Shown: positions 19,334-29,799, counted from the stretch's first letter. The stretch: DNA of 64,000 bases from Photobacterium sp. SKA34 (GCF_000153325.1 NZ_CH724143.1:188979-252978), one strand, 5' to 3'. Translations and numbers: made by a program. Notes: generated by a model from the sequence alone, not told the origin.

Positions 19334-19636
19334 ATGAAGCTATCTCAATTAAAGCCATGGATTAAAGCATCACCGAATAAGATCCCACATTGTGTATTAA
19401 CATGTTACGCGGGGTATTCTGAATACCTGATGGAAATTGAATATAAGCATCAGTTACAGCCACTTAAAGATGAGCAAGATAACTTACTGCATTTTAAGAC
19501 AATTGAGCAGGCACAGACGCTATTAAAGTCAGTTGGGATCAGTAATATGACGTTACGTTTAACTGATCCCTATGATGAATTCTTACCTGAAGGGATCACT
19601 GCTGCTTGTGAAGAAGATATGGTGCTGTATTTTTAG
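19334..19636 (+). CDS. Small DUF6482-like protein
   Basis: 100-residue soluble protein without a signal peptide. I think it belongs to the small DUF6482 family of marine gammaproteobacteria, judged by KLSQLKPWIKA at the start and a Y-EYL-EIEY motif; the assignment is from memory. The function is unknown. The ribosome-binding site is weak (GTGGAT). It lies between divergent tas and convergent mutH. Confidence 0.65.
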   Translation: MKLSQLKPWIKASPNKIPHCVLTCYAGYSEYLMEIEYKHQLQPLKDEQDNLLHFKTIEQAQTLLKSVGISNMTLRLTDPYDEFLPEGITAACEEDMVLYF

Positions 19637-19662
19637 TCCAGCGGTGTAACGCAGCATACTTT

Positions 19663-20343
19663 TTAAATAAAGTATCGGGCTAAAATTTCTGCGGTAAAGT
19701 GTGTTTTTAAATAAAAACCACGAGGTAAGGTTTTGATAGGCTGTCCATTTGCGCCATAGGCTTCCGTTAGTACTTTACTATTTGCCGCTTTTGGTCGTAA
19801 TTGCAGTACCTCGCCATGGCGTGCTGTGATGTGCTCGACTTGGCCGAGTACAATCATATCCATTAACTCTTCCCAGTCTTGTTTTAACTGAGCATCTTCC
19901 TCTATCGATGGACTCCAAATTAATGGCGATCCAACATGGCGATTTGCTAAGGGAATATCTCGCTCACCTTCGACTGGGATCCATAAGACCCGTGAGAGCT
20001 TATGACGAATATGGCTCATTTCCCAACGTAATCCTTGTACCCCAATTAAAGGAGCGACACAAACAAAAGTTGTTTCTAATGGTTTACCATTATAGCCAAT
20101 AGGGATCGTTTTAAGCTCAATACCAAGATCGATAAAGTCAGGAACGGGTTTACTTCCAGCTGTTGCACCTAAATGCCATTCTAACAGTTGCCCAACCCAC
20201 CCTTTATCTCTTTTCAGATCAGCTGGTGGAATAATACCTGCAAGATCGGCTAATTCTCCAAGCGTTAACCCTGCTAGTTGTTGGGCACGATTGAGTAGTT
20301 CTTGTTCAGTGAGGGGGGCCGATGGTTGCTCAGGTTTTGGCAT
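19663..20343 (-). CDS. mutH: DNA mismatch repair endonuclease MutH
   Basis: Nicks the unmethylated strand at hemimethylated GATC after MutS-MutL recognise a mismatch. The 226-residue protein has the restriction-like DxnExK core, visible as [10 protein letters not shown], and the conserved [13 protein letters not shown] stretch. Its presence implies Dam methylation in this organism. The gene is divergent from rppH across a GATC-rich gap, an arrangement kept from E. coli to Vibrio. Confidence 0.95.
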   Translation of the reverse strand: MPKPEQPSAPLTEQELLNRAQQLAGLTLGELADLAGIIPPADLKRDKGWVGQLLEWHLGATAGSKPVPDFIDLGIELKTIPIGYNGKPLETTFVCVAPLIGVQGLRWEMSHIRHKLSRVLWIPVEGERDIPLANRHVGSPLIWSPSIEEDAQLKQDWEELMDMIVLGQVEHITARHGEVLQLRPKAANSKVLTEAYGANGQPIKTLPRGFYLKTHFTAEILARYFI

Positions 20344-20964
20344 AGTGCTACGCGTTGATCATGATCTAGATAAGAAGATTAAAGATCATAACATAGCTTT
20401 TTCCTGTTTGAGTGGGTAAATCTAGAGAAAAGGATCATTTTAAAAGATATCCACAGAATATTTTTATGAAATATTTTTTTTGATGTTAACTGTTTAAATA
20501 GACAGGCTAAAGTTGGTGTTTTATGCATCTTGGCTATCTTATGTTCGAACGTTTTTTTTGTGTGGTGTGGATAAAACTAGAATTGATTGATCTTTGACCG
20601 ATCGTTTTTTTGAGATATTAATATTCTATTTATTTAAATTTATTATGTACTTTGTGATAATTTAAGATGATGATTATTAAGGATTATATTTTTTTATTGT
20701 TGGTTTTTTATTACTGTGTATCAAGCGATAATTATATATAAATTCGAGGTTTTTTTATCTTCTGCACAAATCTATCCACAGAAAGAGTGAATAAATGTGG
20801 GGGATGTCTCATTTAGATGTTTATAACCTCTAGCAGGGAGAGAAGTTATCCCAAATTTGATGTTTCGTTAGGAAAATATCACGATCTGATCGAATCTTTG
20901 TTTACCGATCACCTCTACTATGAAAAAATCACTATTAATAGATATTTATACTTGAGGTCGTCCA
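20344..20964. promoter_or_regulatory. 621-bp mutH/rppH gap with DnaA-box-like and GATC sites
   Basis: No convincing gene. I counted nine GATC sites, one perfect DnaA box on the minus strand (TGTGGATAA, 20566-20574) and two one-mismatch boxes (ATATCCACA 20447-20455; CTATCCACA 20772-20780), with a very AT-rich stretch at about 20600-20760. An AT-only hairpin, AATATTT/AAATATT followed by T, lies at about 20457-20480. It must hold the divergent promoters of mutH and rppH. Confidence 0.5.
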
Positions 20965-21483
20965 GTGATTGATGGCGATGGATACCGCCCTAATGTAGGG
21001 ATCGTTATCTGCAATAGCCATGGCCAGGTATTTTGGGCTCGACGATATGGACAACATTCTTGGCAGTTTCCGCAAGGTGGTATTGATGATGGTGAAACAC
21101 CTGAGCAAGCCATGTTCCGTGAATTGTACGAAGAAGTAGGATTAACCAAAAAAGATGTCAGGATAATTGCGTCAAGCCGTCATTGGCTACGTTATAAATT
21201 ACCTAAACGTTTAGTGCGGTGGGATTCGAAACCTGTTTGTATCGGGCAGAAACAGAAATGGTTTTTGTTGAGCTTGGAGTGCGATGAGTCCAAGGTCAAT
21301 ATGCAGCGAGGTGCTACTCCTGAATTTGATGGATGGCGATGGGTAAGTTATTGGTATCCAGTTCGACAGGTCGTTTCGTTTAAGCGTGATGTTTACCGTC
21401 GCGCACTTAAAGAATTTGCACCTGTAGCCATGCCTTTTAAAGAATGGAAAGAGCGAAAATTCAAGCGTAATAATAAAAAGTAA
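20965..21483 (+). CDS. rppH: RNA pyrophosphohydrolase RppH
   Basis: Removes pyrophosphate from 5' triphosphate mRNA ends and so triggers RNase E decay. The 172-residue protein has a perfect Nudix box at residues 38-60 and the RppH-specific stretches [16 protein letters not shown] and [18 protein letters not shown]. It starts at a GTG (20965) with GAGG at 20953-20956; the protein begins [12 protein letters not shown] as in E. coli. ptsP follows within 60 bp and is probably co-transcribed. Confidence 0.95.
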   Translation: MIDGDGYRPNVGIVICNSHGQVFWARRYGQHSWQFPQGGIDDGETPEQAMFRELYEEVGLTKKDVRIIASSRHWLRYKLPKRLVRWDSKPVCIGQKQKWFLLSLECDESKVNMQRGATPEFDGWRWVSYWYPVRQVVSFKRDVYRRALKEFAPVAMPFKEWKERKFKRNNKK

Positions 21484-21542
21484 ATAAGGTAATACGATAA
21501 TATAGAGATTATTGGCAATATAGAAGGATAATAAGGCTCGTT

Positions 21543-23789
21543 ATGCTGACACAGCTTAGAGAGATAGTTGACAAGGTCGTCAGCGCCCAGACCTTGATTG
21601 AAGCACTAGATCAATTAGTGATGAGCACTTGTCAGGCCATGAAAACAGACTGTTGTTCGGTCTATATTGCTAATCATGAGCGTCAACTTTACACATTGAT
21701 GGCAACGCAAGGGCTGCATAAATCTCAGCGGCGTGTAAGTTTACGCTTTAATCAAGGTCTAGTTGGCCTTGTTGGGCGTAAAGCTGAGCTCGTTAATGTT
21801 GCTGATGCTCGTTTACACCCCCATTTCAAACATCTCCCAGGGATCGGAGAAGAATCCTTTCGATCGTTTTTTGGCACGCCAATCATTCATCAGCGCCAAG
21901 TACTTGGTGTCCTTGTTGTACAGCAACGAGAAAAGCGGGAATTTAACGAAAGTGAAGAGTCTTTCTTAGTTACCCTTGCAGCTCAATTATCAGGTATTTT
22001 AGCCCACGCGAAAGCACAAGGAATGTGGTTTGAGCAAGGTAATAAATTACACCTTACTGGATCAGCGGCTTCTGCTGGTGTTGCTGTTGCTAAAGCATGG
22101 TGGGACGATACCCAACCACTATTAGAACATGTTGCTCCCACATCTTGTCTTGATGTGAATGTTGAGCAAGAACGTTTAACTATCGCGATAGAAGCGGCCA
22201 GTACAGAGTTTCGACGTTTACGTAAACGTTTTGATAGTGAACTACAAAAAGAAACCCTCGCCATTTTTGATTTATTCAGCCATTTACTCAATGATCCTAT
22301 GTTGCGTAAAGATCTGAAAGCCCGTATTGCTTGTGGAGATCAGGCGGAGTGGGCCGTACGTCAAGTGGTTGAATCTTATTCCGCTCGTTTTGCGAATATG
22401 AAAGATCAATATCTCAAAGAGCGTGCACAAGATATTCGCGAGTTGGGTCAGCGCTTATTGTTCTTTTTACGTGATGAAGAAGTTGATGAGTTGCAGTGGG
22501 ATGAACCTGTGGTGTTATTAACCCGAGAGTTAACAGCAGCGATGCTTGCGACAGTCCCTTTAGGGAAGTTAGCTGCGGTTGTTGCTCAAGAAGGTGCAGC
22601 TAATTCACATGCAGCTATTTTGTCTAGAGCACTAGGTATCCCTGCAATTATGGGGGTCGACTTTGTTCCTCATATGGTACACAACAATTTAGTTGTTGTT
22701 GATGGCTATCGTGGTGACTTTCTTGTTAACCCTAATCGTCATGTATTAATTGAATATCGCCGTTTATTACGTGAAGAGCATGAACTAGCCAAAACGGTTG
22801 AAGGTGATCTGGATAAAGAAGCCTATACCAAAGATAATCAACGGATCATGGTTCACTTAAATGCGGGTTTAAGTGCTGATACCAATATCGCGGTTAATAA
22901 AGGGGTCGACGGGGTTGGCTTATATCGTACCGAAGTGCCTTTTTTACTGCAACGTAGCTTCCCTTCAGAAGATGAACAAATTAATCAATATCGTTCTATT
23001 TTGCAGACTTATCCCGAGCAAACCGTTGTGATGCGAACGCTCGATATTGGAGGCGATAAGCCGCTACCGTATTTAACTATAGAGGAAGATAATCCCTTTT
23101 TAGGTTGGCGTGGGATCCGTTTTACCCTAGATCATCCCGAGATTTTTTTAATTCAAGTTAGAGCGATGTTACGTGCCAGTATTGGCTTGAATAATATGGA
23201 TATATTGCTTCCGATGATCTCAGGGATAGCTGAACTTGATGAAGCCAAAATATTAATTGAGCGCGCCTATCAGGAAGTGGCAGGTCAATATGATGGCGAG
23301 TTAAGAAAACCCCGCTTGGGTATTATGATTGAAGTACCTTCAATGCTTTATCAGCTCCATGCGTTAGCCGATAAAGTTGATTTTATTTCAGTTGGCAGTA
23401 ATGATTTAACTCAATATTTGCTTGCCGTTGATCGTAATAACTCTCGTGTCGCCAGTGTTTATGATGCGCTTCATCCTGCTGTTTTAAATGCCTTAAAACA
23501 TATTATCGATAGTGCTAAGCGTTACCAACTCCCCGTTTGCGTTTGTGGTGAATTATCAGGTGATCCGATTGGTGCAATTTTATTAGTCGGAATGGGGTAT
23601 CGATCATTGAGTATGAATACCCGTAATGTAGCCAAAATAAAATATATATTACGTCATGTGTCAGCACTTGATATGGCGCAATTGGCGGATGATGTTCTCG
23701 CGGTACATTTATCTTGTGAAGTAAGAGATAGAACAACGTTATTTGTCGAACAGCATGGTTTAGGTGGGTTTATCCGCGCGGGTAAGTAG
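21543..23789 (+). CDS. ptsP: PEP-protein phosphotransferase PtsP (EI-Ntr)
   Basis: First enzyme of the nitrogen PTS, passing phosphate from PEP to NPr. The 748-residue protein has an N-terminal GAF domain (about 1-160), the phospho-histidine swivel domain with EGAANSHAAILSRA (active His356) and the C-terminal PEP-binding TIM barrel, including GGDKPLPY, GWRGIRF and a late Cys in VCVCGELSGDP. The rppH-ptsP order is conserved. The downstream gene starts 27 bp later. Confidence 0.95.
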   Translation: MLTQLREIVDKVVSAQTLIEALDQLVMSTCQAMKTDCCSVYIANHERQLYTLMATQGLHKSQRRVSLRFNQGLVGLVGRKAELVNVADARLHPHFKHLPGIGEESFRSFFGTPIIHQRQVLGVLVVQQREKREFNESEESFLVTLAAQLSGILAHAKAQGMWFEQGNKLHLTGSAASAGVAVAKAWWDDTQPLLEHVAPTSCLDVNVEQERLTIAIEAASTEFRRLRKRFDSELQKETLAIFDLFSHLLNDPMLRKDLKARIACGDQAEWAVRQVVESYSARFANMKDQYLKERAQDIRELGQRLLFFLRDEEVDELQWDEPVVLLTRELTAAMLATVPLGKLAAVVAQEGAANSHAAILSRALGIPAIMGVDFVPHMVHNNLVVVDGYRGDFLVNPNRHVLIEYRRLLREEHELAKTVEGDLDKEAYTKDNQRIMVHLNAGLSADTNIAVNKGVDGVGLYRTEVPFLLQRSFPSEDEQINQYRSILQTYPEQTVVMRTLDIGGDKPLPYLTIEEDNPFLGWRGIRFTLDHPEIFLIQVRAMLRASIGLNNMDILLPMISGIAELDEAKILIERAYQEVAGQYDGELRKPRLGIMIEVPSMLYQLHALADKVDFISVGSNDLTQYLLAVDRNNSRVASVYDALHPAVLNALKHIIDSAKRYQLPVCVCGELSGDPIGAILLVGMGYRSLSMNTRNVAKIKYILRHVSALDMAQLADDVLAVHLSCEVRDRTTLFVEQHGLGGFIRAGK

Positions 23790-23816
23790 AACACTTTTTT
23801 ATATTGGTTACGTATT

Positions 23817-24620
23817 ATGTATGAAACAACACTTTGGCTATTTAGCATGTGTTTGCTCTTGGGAGCTGTCGTCGGACTATTGGCTGGTTTATTAGGCATT
23901 GGCGGAGGCTTATTGGTTGTACCGGCTCTGGTTTGGTTATTACCGAAAGCCGGAATTGTATCGCATCTTGTGATGCATATTGCGTTAGCGACCTCACTTG
24001 CCAGTATTGTTATGACTTCAATGGCCTCAGCACGTAATCACTTTAAGCTTGGAAATATTGATTTTTCAGTGGTGAAAATATTAGCCCCAGGGATCATTGT
24101 TGGCGGGTTGGGGGGGAGTATTGTTGCAGAGATCATCCCTTCAGATTATTTACCTAAAATTTTTGCTGTTATCGTATTGTGTCTAGCAATTCAGATGTTG
24201 TTATCGATGAAGGTGATAAACAGTAAGCCTCTGCCAAACCCATTAGCATGTGTATCAAGTGGTGGCATCATTGGTTTGATCTCAAGTCTCGCTGGCATTG
24301 GTGGAGGATCATTAACAGTACCGTATTTAAGTTATTATGGTATTGAGATGCGACGTGCCATCGGTACCTCTTCGCTCGTTGGTTTCTTAATTGCTGTTTC
24401 TGGGATGATTGGTTTTATTTACGCAGGAGCAGGCAGTGAAGCGTTACCAGCGTTTAGTGTGGGTTATGTGTATTTACCAGCCTTGTTCGGTATTGCTGCA
24501 ACATCGATGATTGCAACTCGTTATGGCGCGGCTTTAGTGAGTCGACTACCGACCCCGACACTGAAAAAGTTATTTGCGGTGTTATTGCTAGTGATCAGTA
24601 TAAAAATGTTTTTAAGTTAA
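23817..24620 (+). CDS. TauE/SafE-family membrane permease
   Basis: 267-residue inner-membrane protein with about eight hydrophobic segments in two homologous halves. Each half starts with the same signature, LLAGLLGIGGGLLVVPALVW near residue 20 and ISSLAGIGGGSLTVPYLSYY near 160. The family exports or imports sulfite, sulfoacetate or related organosulfur anions, but the substrate here is unknown. It sits between ptsP and thyA, where lgt is usual in enteric and many Vibrio genomes. Confidence 0.85.
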   Translation: MYETTLWLFSMCLLLGAVVGLLAGLLGIGGGLLVVPALVWLLPKAGIVSHLVMHIALATSLASIVMTSMASARNHFKLGNIDFSVVKILAPGIIVGGLGGSIVAEIIPSDYLPKIFAVIVLCLAIQMLLSMKVINSKPLPNPLACVSSGGIIGLISSLAGIGGGSLTVPYLSYYGIEMRRAIGTSSLVGFLIAVSGMIGFIYAGAGSEALPAFSVGYVYLPALFGIAATSMIATRYGAALVSRLPTPTLKKLFAVLLLVISIKMFLS

Positions 24621-24709
24621 CAGCAGGGCCAACAGGCTTCTGATAGAATAATGGTTAATAATTTTCGCGCCTAGCTTTTGCTGGGCGTATTCAGTTTACG
24701 AGTAGGACT

Positions 24710-25561
24710 ATGAAACAATATTTAGCCTTATGCCAACGCATCGTTGATGAAGGTGTGTGGATTGAAAACGAACGTACAGGTAAGCGTTGTTTAACGGTTA
24801 TCAATGCTGATCTGACTTATGATGTTGCTAATAATCAGTTTCCGTTGATTACTACTCGTAAAAGTTTCTGGAAAGCTGCAATCGCAGAGCTTCTCGGTTA
24901 CTTACGTGGCTATGATAATGCAGCGCAATTTCGTGCGATTGGCTGTAACACATGGAATGCTAACGCCAATGATAACCCAGCATGGCTGAACAACCCTCAT
25001 CGTAAAGGTGAAGATGACATGGGACGTGTTTATGGTGTTCAAGGTCGTCGCTGGCAAAAAACAGACGGTACGCCAATTGATCAATTAAAAAAGATTGTTG
25101 ATGATTTAACCAAAGGTATTGATGATCGTGGTGAAATATTAACGTTTTACAACCCTGGTGAGTTTGATATGGGCTGCTTGCGTCCTTGCATGCATACACA
25201 TACATTTTCACTACTGGGTGATACGTTATATTTAACAAGCTATCAACGCTCATGTGATGTACCGCTAGGGTTAAACTTCAACCAAGTACAAGTGTTTACT
25301 TTACTCGCGTTAATGGCGCAAATAACAGGTCATAAAGCGGGTCAGGCTTACCACAAAATTATCAACGCACATATCTATGAAGATCAGTTAGAGCTTATGC
25401 GGGATGTGCAATTAAAGCGTACTCCATTTGCCTCACCACAACTTAAAATCAACCCGAAGATCAAGTCATTAGAAGATTTAGAAACATGGGTAACGTTAGA
25501 TGATTTTGAAGTAGTGGGTTACGAGCATCACGATCCGATTCAATACCCATTTTCTGTTTAA
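24710..25561 (+). CDS. thyA: Thymidylate synthase
   Basis: Converts dUMP to dTMP using methylene-tetrahydrofolate. The 283-residue protein carries the catalytic cysteine in PCMH (Cys160) and the dUMP-binding [15 protein letters not shown] stretch. It has the longer family variant (283 rather than the 264 of E. coli), with an insert around [21 protein letters not shown]. It starts at an ATG with a weak AGTAGGA ribosome-binding site and ends before a bidirectional terminator. Confidence 0.95.
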   Translation: MKQYLALCQRIVDEGVWIENERTGKRCLTVINADLTYDVANNQFPLITTRKSFWKAAIAELLGYLRGYDNAAQFRAIGCNTWNANANDNPAWLNNPHRKGEDDMGRVYGVQGRRWQKTDGTPIDQLKKIVDDLTKGIDDRGEILTFYNPGEFDMGCLRPCMHTHTFSLLGDTLYLTSYQRSCDVPLGLNFNQVQVFTLLALMAQITGHKAGQAYHKIINAHIYEDQLELMRDVQLKRTPFASPQLKINPKIKSLEDLETWVTLDDFEVVGYEHHDPIQYPFSV

Positions 25562-25614
25562 ATTAATCAACAACATATACTAAAAAGTAAATGTAATCAG
25601 AATGGTAAGAAATA

Positions 25615-25645
25615 AAAAAGCCCAGCATAAGCTGGGCTTTTTCGT
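25615..25645. terminator. Bidirectional terminator thyA/nptA
   Basis: AAAAAGCCCAGC and GCTGGGCTTTTT form a 12-bp perfect stem with a 4-nt loop. Confidence 0.88.
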
Positions 25646-25658
25646 AGCGCGATATTAA

Positions 25659-26801
25659 TTAAGCAGTTAATGCTAAAATTGCACCTGGGATAGCGATGAA
25701 TACTAAGCCAAGATAACCTGCGACCGCTACTTTGTTCTTGGTTGCTAAGTCGCTTAAGAAGAATGCGCACTTCAACGGGATTTCACGTAAGAATGGAATG
25801 CCGTAAATCAGTACCGTTGCCATTACATTGAAACATAAGTGTACCAGTGCAATCTGTAATGCAAATACTGCATTATCGCCTGATACTGCAGTTGCTGCTA
25901 ATAATGCAGTAATACATGTACCGATGTTTGCACCAAGCGTGAATGGGTATACATCACGTACTTTTAGTACACCTGTACCTACTAGCGGTACCATCAAGCT
26001 TGTTGTTGTTGATGATGATTGTACTAAAATCGTTACTGCTGTACCTGACGCAATACCATGCAGTGGACCACGACCAATTGCACTTTTTAGAATATCACGA
26101 GCACGACCAACCATTAGGCTACGCATTAGCTTACCCATAACCGTAATCGCGAAGAAGATTAATGCGATACCGATGAAGCTAAGCGCGACACCACCCATAG
26201 AACCAAATACTTCGAGAGGACTTTTTACTAGCTCTACTGCAGGTTTAGTTAACGGCTTCATAAAGTCCATTCCCTTCATGCTCATATCACCAGCACTTAA
26301 GAATGGAGACACTAACCAACTAGACATTTTATCTAGCAAACCAAACATCATCTCTAGTGGCAAGAAAATTGCTACAGCCAGTAGGTTGAAGAAATCATGG
26401 ACGGTTGCACTGGCAAAAGCACGACGGAATTCATGCTTACAACGCGCATGCCCTAAACTCACTATCGTATTGGTTAGTGTAGTACCAATATTTGCCCCCA
26501 TTACCATTGGGATTGCTGTTTCAACAGGCAAGCCACCGGCAACAAGACCCACAATGATTGATGTTACCGTACTTGATGACTGAATTAACGCTGTTGCGAT
26601 TAAACCAATCATGAGCCCCGCTACAGGGTGAGAAGCAAATTCGAATAAGGTTTTAGCTTGTTCGCCAACAGACCATTTAAAGCCGCTGCTGATCATAGAT
26701 ACAGCAACAAGTAAAAGATAAAGCATGAACGCTAGATTGGCCCAGCGGACCCAACGCATAGAGCTGAACTTAGATACAGCAGTAGTGGCTTGGGTAGTCA
26801 T
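25659..26801 (-). CDS. nptA: Na+/phosphate cotransporter NptA
   Basis: Sodium-driven phosphate importer related to NptA of Vibrio cholerae and to animal NaPi-II carriers. The protein has about eight to nine membrane segments and the duplicated QSSS motif of the family, IQSSSTVTS and VQSSSTTTS, each followed by a GANIGT segment. Two ATGs lie close together (26807 and 26801). GGAGAA sits about 8 nt before the second and too near the first, so I prefer 26801 (380 residues). It is divergent from nhaA. Confidence 0.9.
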   Translation of the reverse strand: MTTQATTAVSKFSSMRWVRWANLAFMLYLLLVAVSMISSGFKWSVGEQAKTLFEFASHPVAGLMIGLIATALIQSSSTVTSIIVGLVAGGLPVETAIPMVMGANIGTTLTNTIVSLGHARCKHEFRRAFASATVHDFFNLLAVAIFLPLEMMFGLLDKMSSWLVSPFLSAGDMSMKGMDFMKPLTKPAVELVKSPLEVFGSMGGVALSFIGIALIFFAITVMGKLMRSLMVGRARDILKSAIGRGPLHGIASGTAVTILVQSSSTTTSLMVPLVGTGVLKVRDVYPFTLGANIGTCITALLAATAVSGDNAVFALQIALVHLCFNVMATVLIYGIPFLREIPLKCAFFLSDLATKNKVAVAGYLGLVFIAIPGAILALTA

Positions 26802-27320
26802 AATCATTTCTCCATGACAATAGTATGTCGTTTTGGTGTCATTTTGTTGAAATCTTCGTGGATGGTAGATGGCTTTTATTTCAGAAATATTACACTGATT
26901 GTCACAAATATGATTTGTTACTTTTTTGTGATGGCGAGCGATTAATTGGCACTAATTTATTTTTGTTTTTATATTCTTAACTATCTGTTATATATGCTTT
27001 ATTAAGAGGTTTTTAGTTAAAAAGGAAATTTGAGTTTTTTTTAATGTGGTATACGGAAAGGTTGTCTTTTTTTACGATAAGACGTAAAAATCGGTCAATT
27101 ATGACAGTTTACCTATATTTAATAGGGAAGCACATGACAGGGAAATGCGCGCTAATGTCAAAGGTTCGTTAGTAAAGCACGGTTATTATATTGTTATGGC
27201 TCTAATTATTCGGTATTTCCGAGTTATTGCATCTAAACAAACGATTTCACAAGTGCTGAGAATGACGTTTACACTGCATTTAATTGATTAATTCATATTG
27301 TTTTATAGGAGTGACGGTCG
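26802..27320. promoter_or_regulatory. Divergent promoter region nptA/nhaA
   Basis: About 520 bp, AT-rich. An 8-bp perfect hairpin TTTTTACG/CGTAAAAA (27069-27090) is the only clear structure. No pho box or NhaR operator could be named with confidence. Confidence 0.4.
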
Positions 27321-28490
27321 ATGACCGATGCTATTCGTAAGTTTCTTAAATTAGAATCAGCTGGTGGTATTGTGCTGATTATTGCTGCGCTTATTGCGAT
27401 GATCATTGCTAATTCACCGCTAGCATCAGTGTATACCGATACATTGCACAGTTATGTTGCTGGCTTATCAGTTTCCCATTGGATCAATGATGGTTTAATG
27501 GCTGTTTTCTTTTTGCTTATTGGCTTAGAAGTAAAGCGGGAGCTAATTGAGGGGGCGCTAAATACTAAAGAAAAAGCAATTTTCCCTGCTATTGCGGCTG
27601 TGGGCGGTATGGTTGCACCAGCATTAATTTATGTTGCGTTTAATTATAACGATCCGATGGCTATTAAAGGCTGGGCAATTCCTGCTGCTACAGATATCGC
27701 ATTTGCATTAGGTGTGATGGCACTACTAGGTAATCGTGTACCGGTAAGCTTAAAAGTGTTCTTACTTGCACTTGCGATTATTGATGATTTAGGTGTGATT
27801 GTCATTATCGCGCTGTTCTATAGTTCTGATCTTTCGACAATTTCACTAGCTGTTGCTTCGGTAGCTACAGTGACCTTGTTTATTATGAATGCGAAGAATG
27901 TTACTAAGCTTTCTTGGTACTTAATTGTCGGTGCAGTACTATGGATTAGTGTATTGCAATCAGGTGTTCATGCAACGCTAGCCGGTGTTATCCTTGGTTT
28001 TACGATACCACTAACGGGTAAAGATGGTCGTTCAGATAAACACTCACCATTAAAGCACTTAGAACATGCTTTACATCCGTATGTTGCTTTCTTGATTTTA
28101 CCTACTTTTGCTTTTGCTAATGCAGGTATTTCGTTAGATGGCGTATCGTTAGAAAGCTTATCGTCAATGCTACCTGTTGGTATTGCTGCAGGTCTTTTCA
28201 TTGGTAAGCCTTTGGGAATATTTGTCGCGTGTATCATTGCTGTGAAATGTGGTTTTGCCAAACTACCTGATGATATTAACTTCAAACATGTCTTTGCCGT
28301 ATCTGTTCTGTGTGGTATCGGTTTTACGATGTCGATTTTCATCTCTTCACTCGCATTCATTGGAGCAGATGAAAGCTTTGCAACGTATTCCCGACTAGGG
28401 ATATTACTAGGTTCAACAGTAGCGGCAGTTGTGGGTTACGTATTACTGAGTCGATCTCTTCCAAAGGAAGCGCAAAAGGTAGAGGCGTAA
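27321..28490 (+). CDS. nhaA: Na+/H+ antiporter NhaA
   Basis: Expels sodium in exchange for protons, giving salt and alkaline tolerance. The 389-residue membrane protein has the antiporter core ATDIAFALG (Asp125) and the paired aspartates Asp155-Asp156 in [12 protein letters not shown], equivalent to the E. coli ion-binding pair. AGGAGTGA precedes the ATG. nhaR lies about 360 bp downstream on the same strand, as in E. coli. A decayed small gene fills part of that gap. Confidence 0.96.
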   Translation: MTDAIRKFLKLESAGGIVLIIAALIAMIIANSPLASVYTDTLHSYVAGLSVSHWINDGLMAVFFLLIGLEVKRELIEGALNTKEKAIFPAIAAVGGMVAPALIYVAFNYNDPMAIKGWAIPAATDIAFALGVMALLGNRVPVSLKVFLLALAIIDDLGVIVIIALFYSSDLSTISLAVASVATVTLFIMNAKNVTKLSWYLIVGAVLWISVLQSGVHATLAGVILGFTIPLTGKDGRSDKHSPLKHLEHALHPYVAFLILPTFAFANAGISLDGVSLESLSSMLPVGIAAGLFIGKPLGIFVACIIAVKCGFAKLPDDINFKHVFAVSVLCGIGFTMSIFISSLAFIGADESFATYSRLGILLGSTVAAVVGYVLLSRSLPKEAQKVEA

Positions 28491-28725
28491 TATAAATACC
28501 TATTAGCTATACTGTTTTCAACTTTCGCAGCTTCAAGTGTTGCAGCAATGAACTATAAACATTGTACAACAGCTGATAGGTCTGAGGTTTGTCAGGCTCA
28601 GGCTTATCTACAAGGTCTAAATGATGGGAAAAAGAGGTAAAAAAGCAATTACCTCTAAATCATCTTTTCAAGATCGTGTACTTGAGCGGCGATGCGGTGA
28701 GCTTTATTGCAATCTGAACGTTTAA
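28491..28725 (+). pseudogene. Probable decayed gene for a small secreted protein
   Basis: Directly after the nhaA stop, the same frame reads KYLLAILFSTFAASSVAA, a perfect signal peptide lacking its initiator, then NYKHCTTADRSEVCQAQAYL and so on to a TAA at 28638. AGAGG (28481-28485) lies at start-site distance from AT-AAA (28492), so restoring one G (ATG AAA TAC) would give a start. The +1 frame, beginning at 28621, continues as GKRGKKAITSKSSFQDRVLERR to 28725, as expected if one A was gained in the A run at 28629-28633. Repaired, the product would be about 75 residues with a Cys-containing mature part. Family unknown. Confidence 0.5.
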
Positions 28726-28786
28726 ATCGTCAACCTGCGTGTTAATAGGTTTCTAATACGCGTTTATTAGAAATAATAAGATAAAG

Positions 28787-28837
28787 ATTGAAGACCCCAG
28801 TGGCACTGCGTAAGCTTTGTTGTTGGGGTTTTTTTAT
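28787..28837 (+). terminator. Terminator-like hairpin before nhaR
   Basis: GACCCCAG and a matching TTGGGGTT flank about 25 nt of partly paired sequence, followed by a run of T. It ends just before the nhaR start at 28852, so it may also attenuate transcription from nhaA into nhaR. Confidence 0.55.
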
Positions 28838-28851
28838 GGGTTGATAAAGGT

Positions 28852-29739
28852 ATGTCTCACTTAAATTATAATCACTTATATTATTTCTGGATGGTATGTA
28901 AACAAGGCTCTGTAACCAAAGCTGCAGATGCTTTATTCCTAGCGCCACAAACGGTAACTGGGCAGATCCGTGCTTTAGAAGATCGTTTAAAAGGGCGATT
29001 AACTAAACGTGTAGGACGCCAGATAGAACCAACTGAATTAGGACAAATGGTGTTTAAGTATGCCGATAAAATGTTTGATTTAAGTTATCAAATGTTGGAT
29101 CGGATCAACTATACCCAGCGAGATAATCAGCTTTTTGAAGTGGGGGTTGCTGATGCTTTGTCTAAACGGTTAGTCAGCCAAGTGTTACTAGAAGGCATGC
29201 CTGATGATCAGAGAATTCATTTTAGCTGTTTTGAATCAACCCATGAAATGCTATTAGAACAATTATCCCAGCATAAGCTCGATATGATCCTTTCTGATTG
29301 CCCCGTTGATTCAACCCAAAGCCCTGGTTTATACAGTAAGAAATTAGGGGAATCTGGAATGAGCTTTTTCTGCTCAGATAAACTACCAGAATCGACGTTT
29401 CCTGCGTGTATTGAAGAGTATAAATTGTTAGTACCAAGCCGACGGTCTGCGATGGGGAGAAAACTGCACCAATGGTTTGATCAGCAAGGGATCACGCCTA
29501 ATATTTTAGGTGAGTTTGATGATTCAGCTCTGATGAAAGCATTTTCGTCTTATCAACAATGTATGTTTATTGCTCCCTCTAACTATGCTGATGAGTTAAA
29601 GGAATCATGCCAAGTGCATGAGGTAAAACGAGTGAGCGATATTTCAGAAGAGTATTATGTTATTTTTGCTGAACGGATGATAATGCACCCATCGGTCACG
29701 CGTATCTGTGAGGCGGACTTTAGTCGGTTATTTGTTTAA
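28852..29739 (+). CDS. nhaR: LysR-type transcriptional activator NhaR
   Basis: Sodium-responsive activator of nhaA in E. coli. The 295-residue protein has the LysR winged helix-turn-helix at residues 4-62 ([20 protein letters not shown] onward) and a C-terminal effector domain. It is recognisable as NhaR from the N-terminus and from its place downstream of nhaA. The start at 28852 lies close behind a terminator-like hairpin, with an AAAGGT ribosome-binding site. Confidence 0.92.
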   Translation: MSHLNYNHLYYFWMVCKQGSVTKAADALFLAPQTVTGQIRALEDRLKGRLTKRVGRQIEPTELGQMVFKYADKMFDLSYQMLDRINYTQRDNQLFEVGVADALSKRLVSQVLLEGMPDDQRIHFSCFESTHEMLLEQLSQHKLDMILSDCPVDSTQSPGLYSKKLGESGMSFFCSDKLPESTFPACIEEYKLLVPSRRSAMGRKLHQWFDQQGITPNILGEFDDSALMKAFSSYQQCMFIAPSNYADELKESCQVHEVKRVSDISEEYYVIFAERMIMHPSVTRICEADFSRLFV

Positions 29740-29767
29740 CTAGCCTCATACCCATTTATGAGGCTAA
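29740..29767. terminator. Hairpin between nhaR and the DUF502 gene
   Basis: TAGCCTCATA (29741-29750) and TATGAGGCTA (29757-29766) form a 10-bp perfect stem. T runs are short, so termination is likely but not certain. Confidence 0.6.
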
Positions 29768-29799
29768 AGTTGCAGGCTGATGGATAGAGCGCTTATTTA

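Noticed and set aside
25828..26583. 251-codon frame opposite nptA
   Set aside because: Lies wholly antisense to a confident transporter gene; its composition is that of the complementary strand and no motif is seen.
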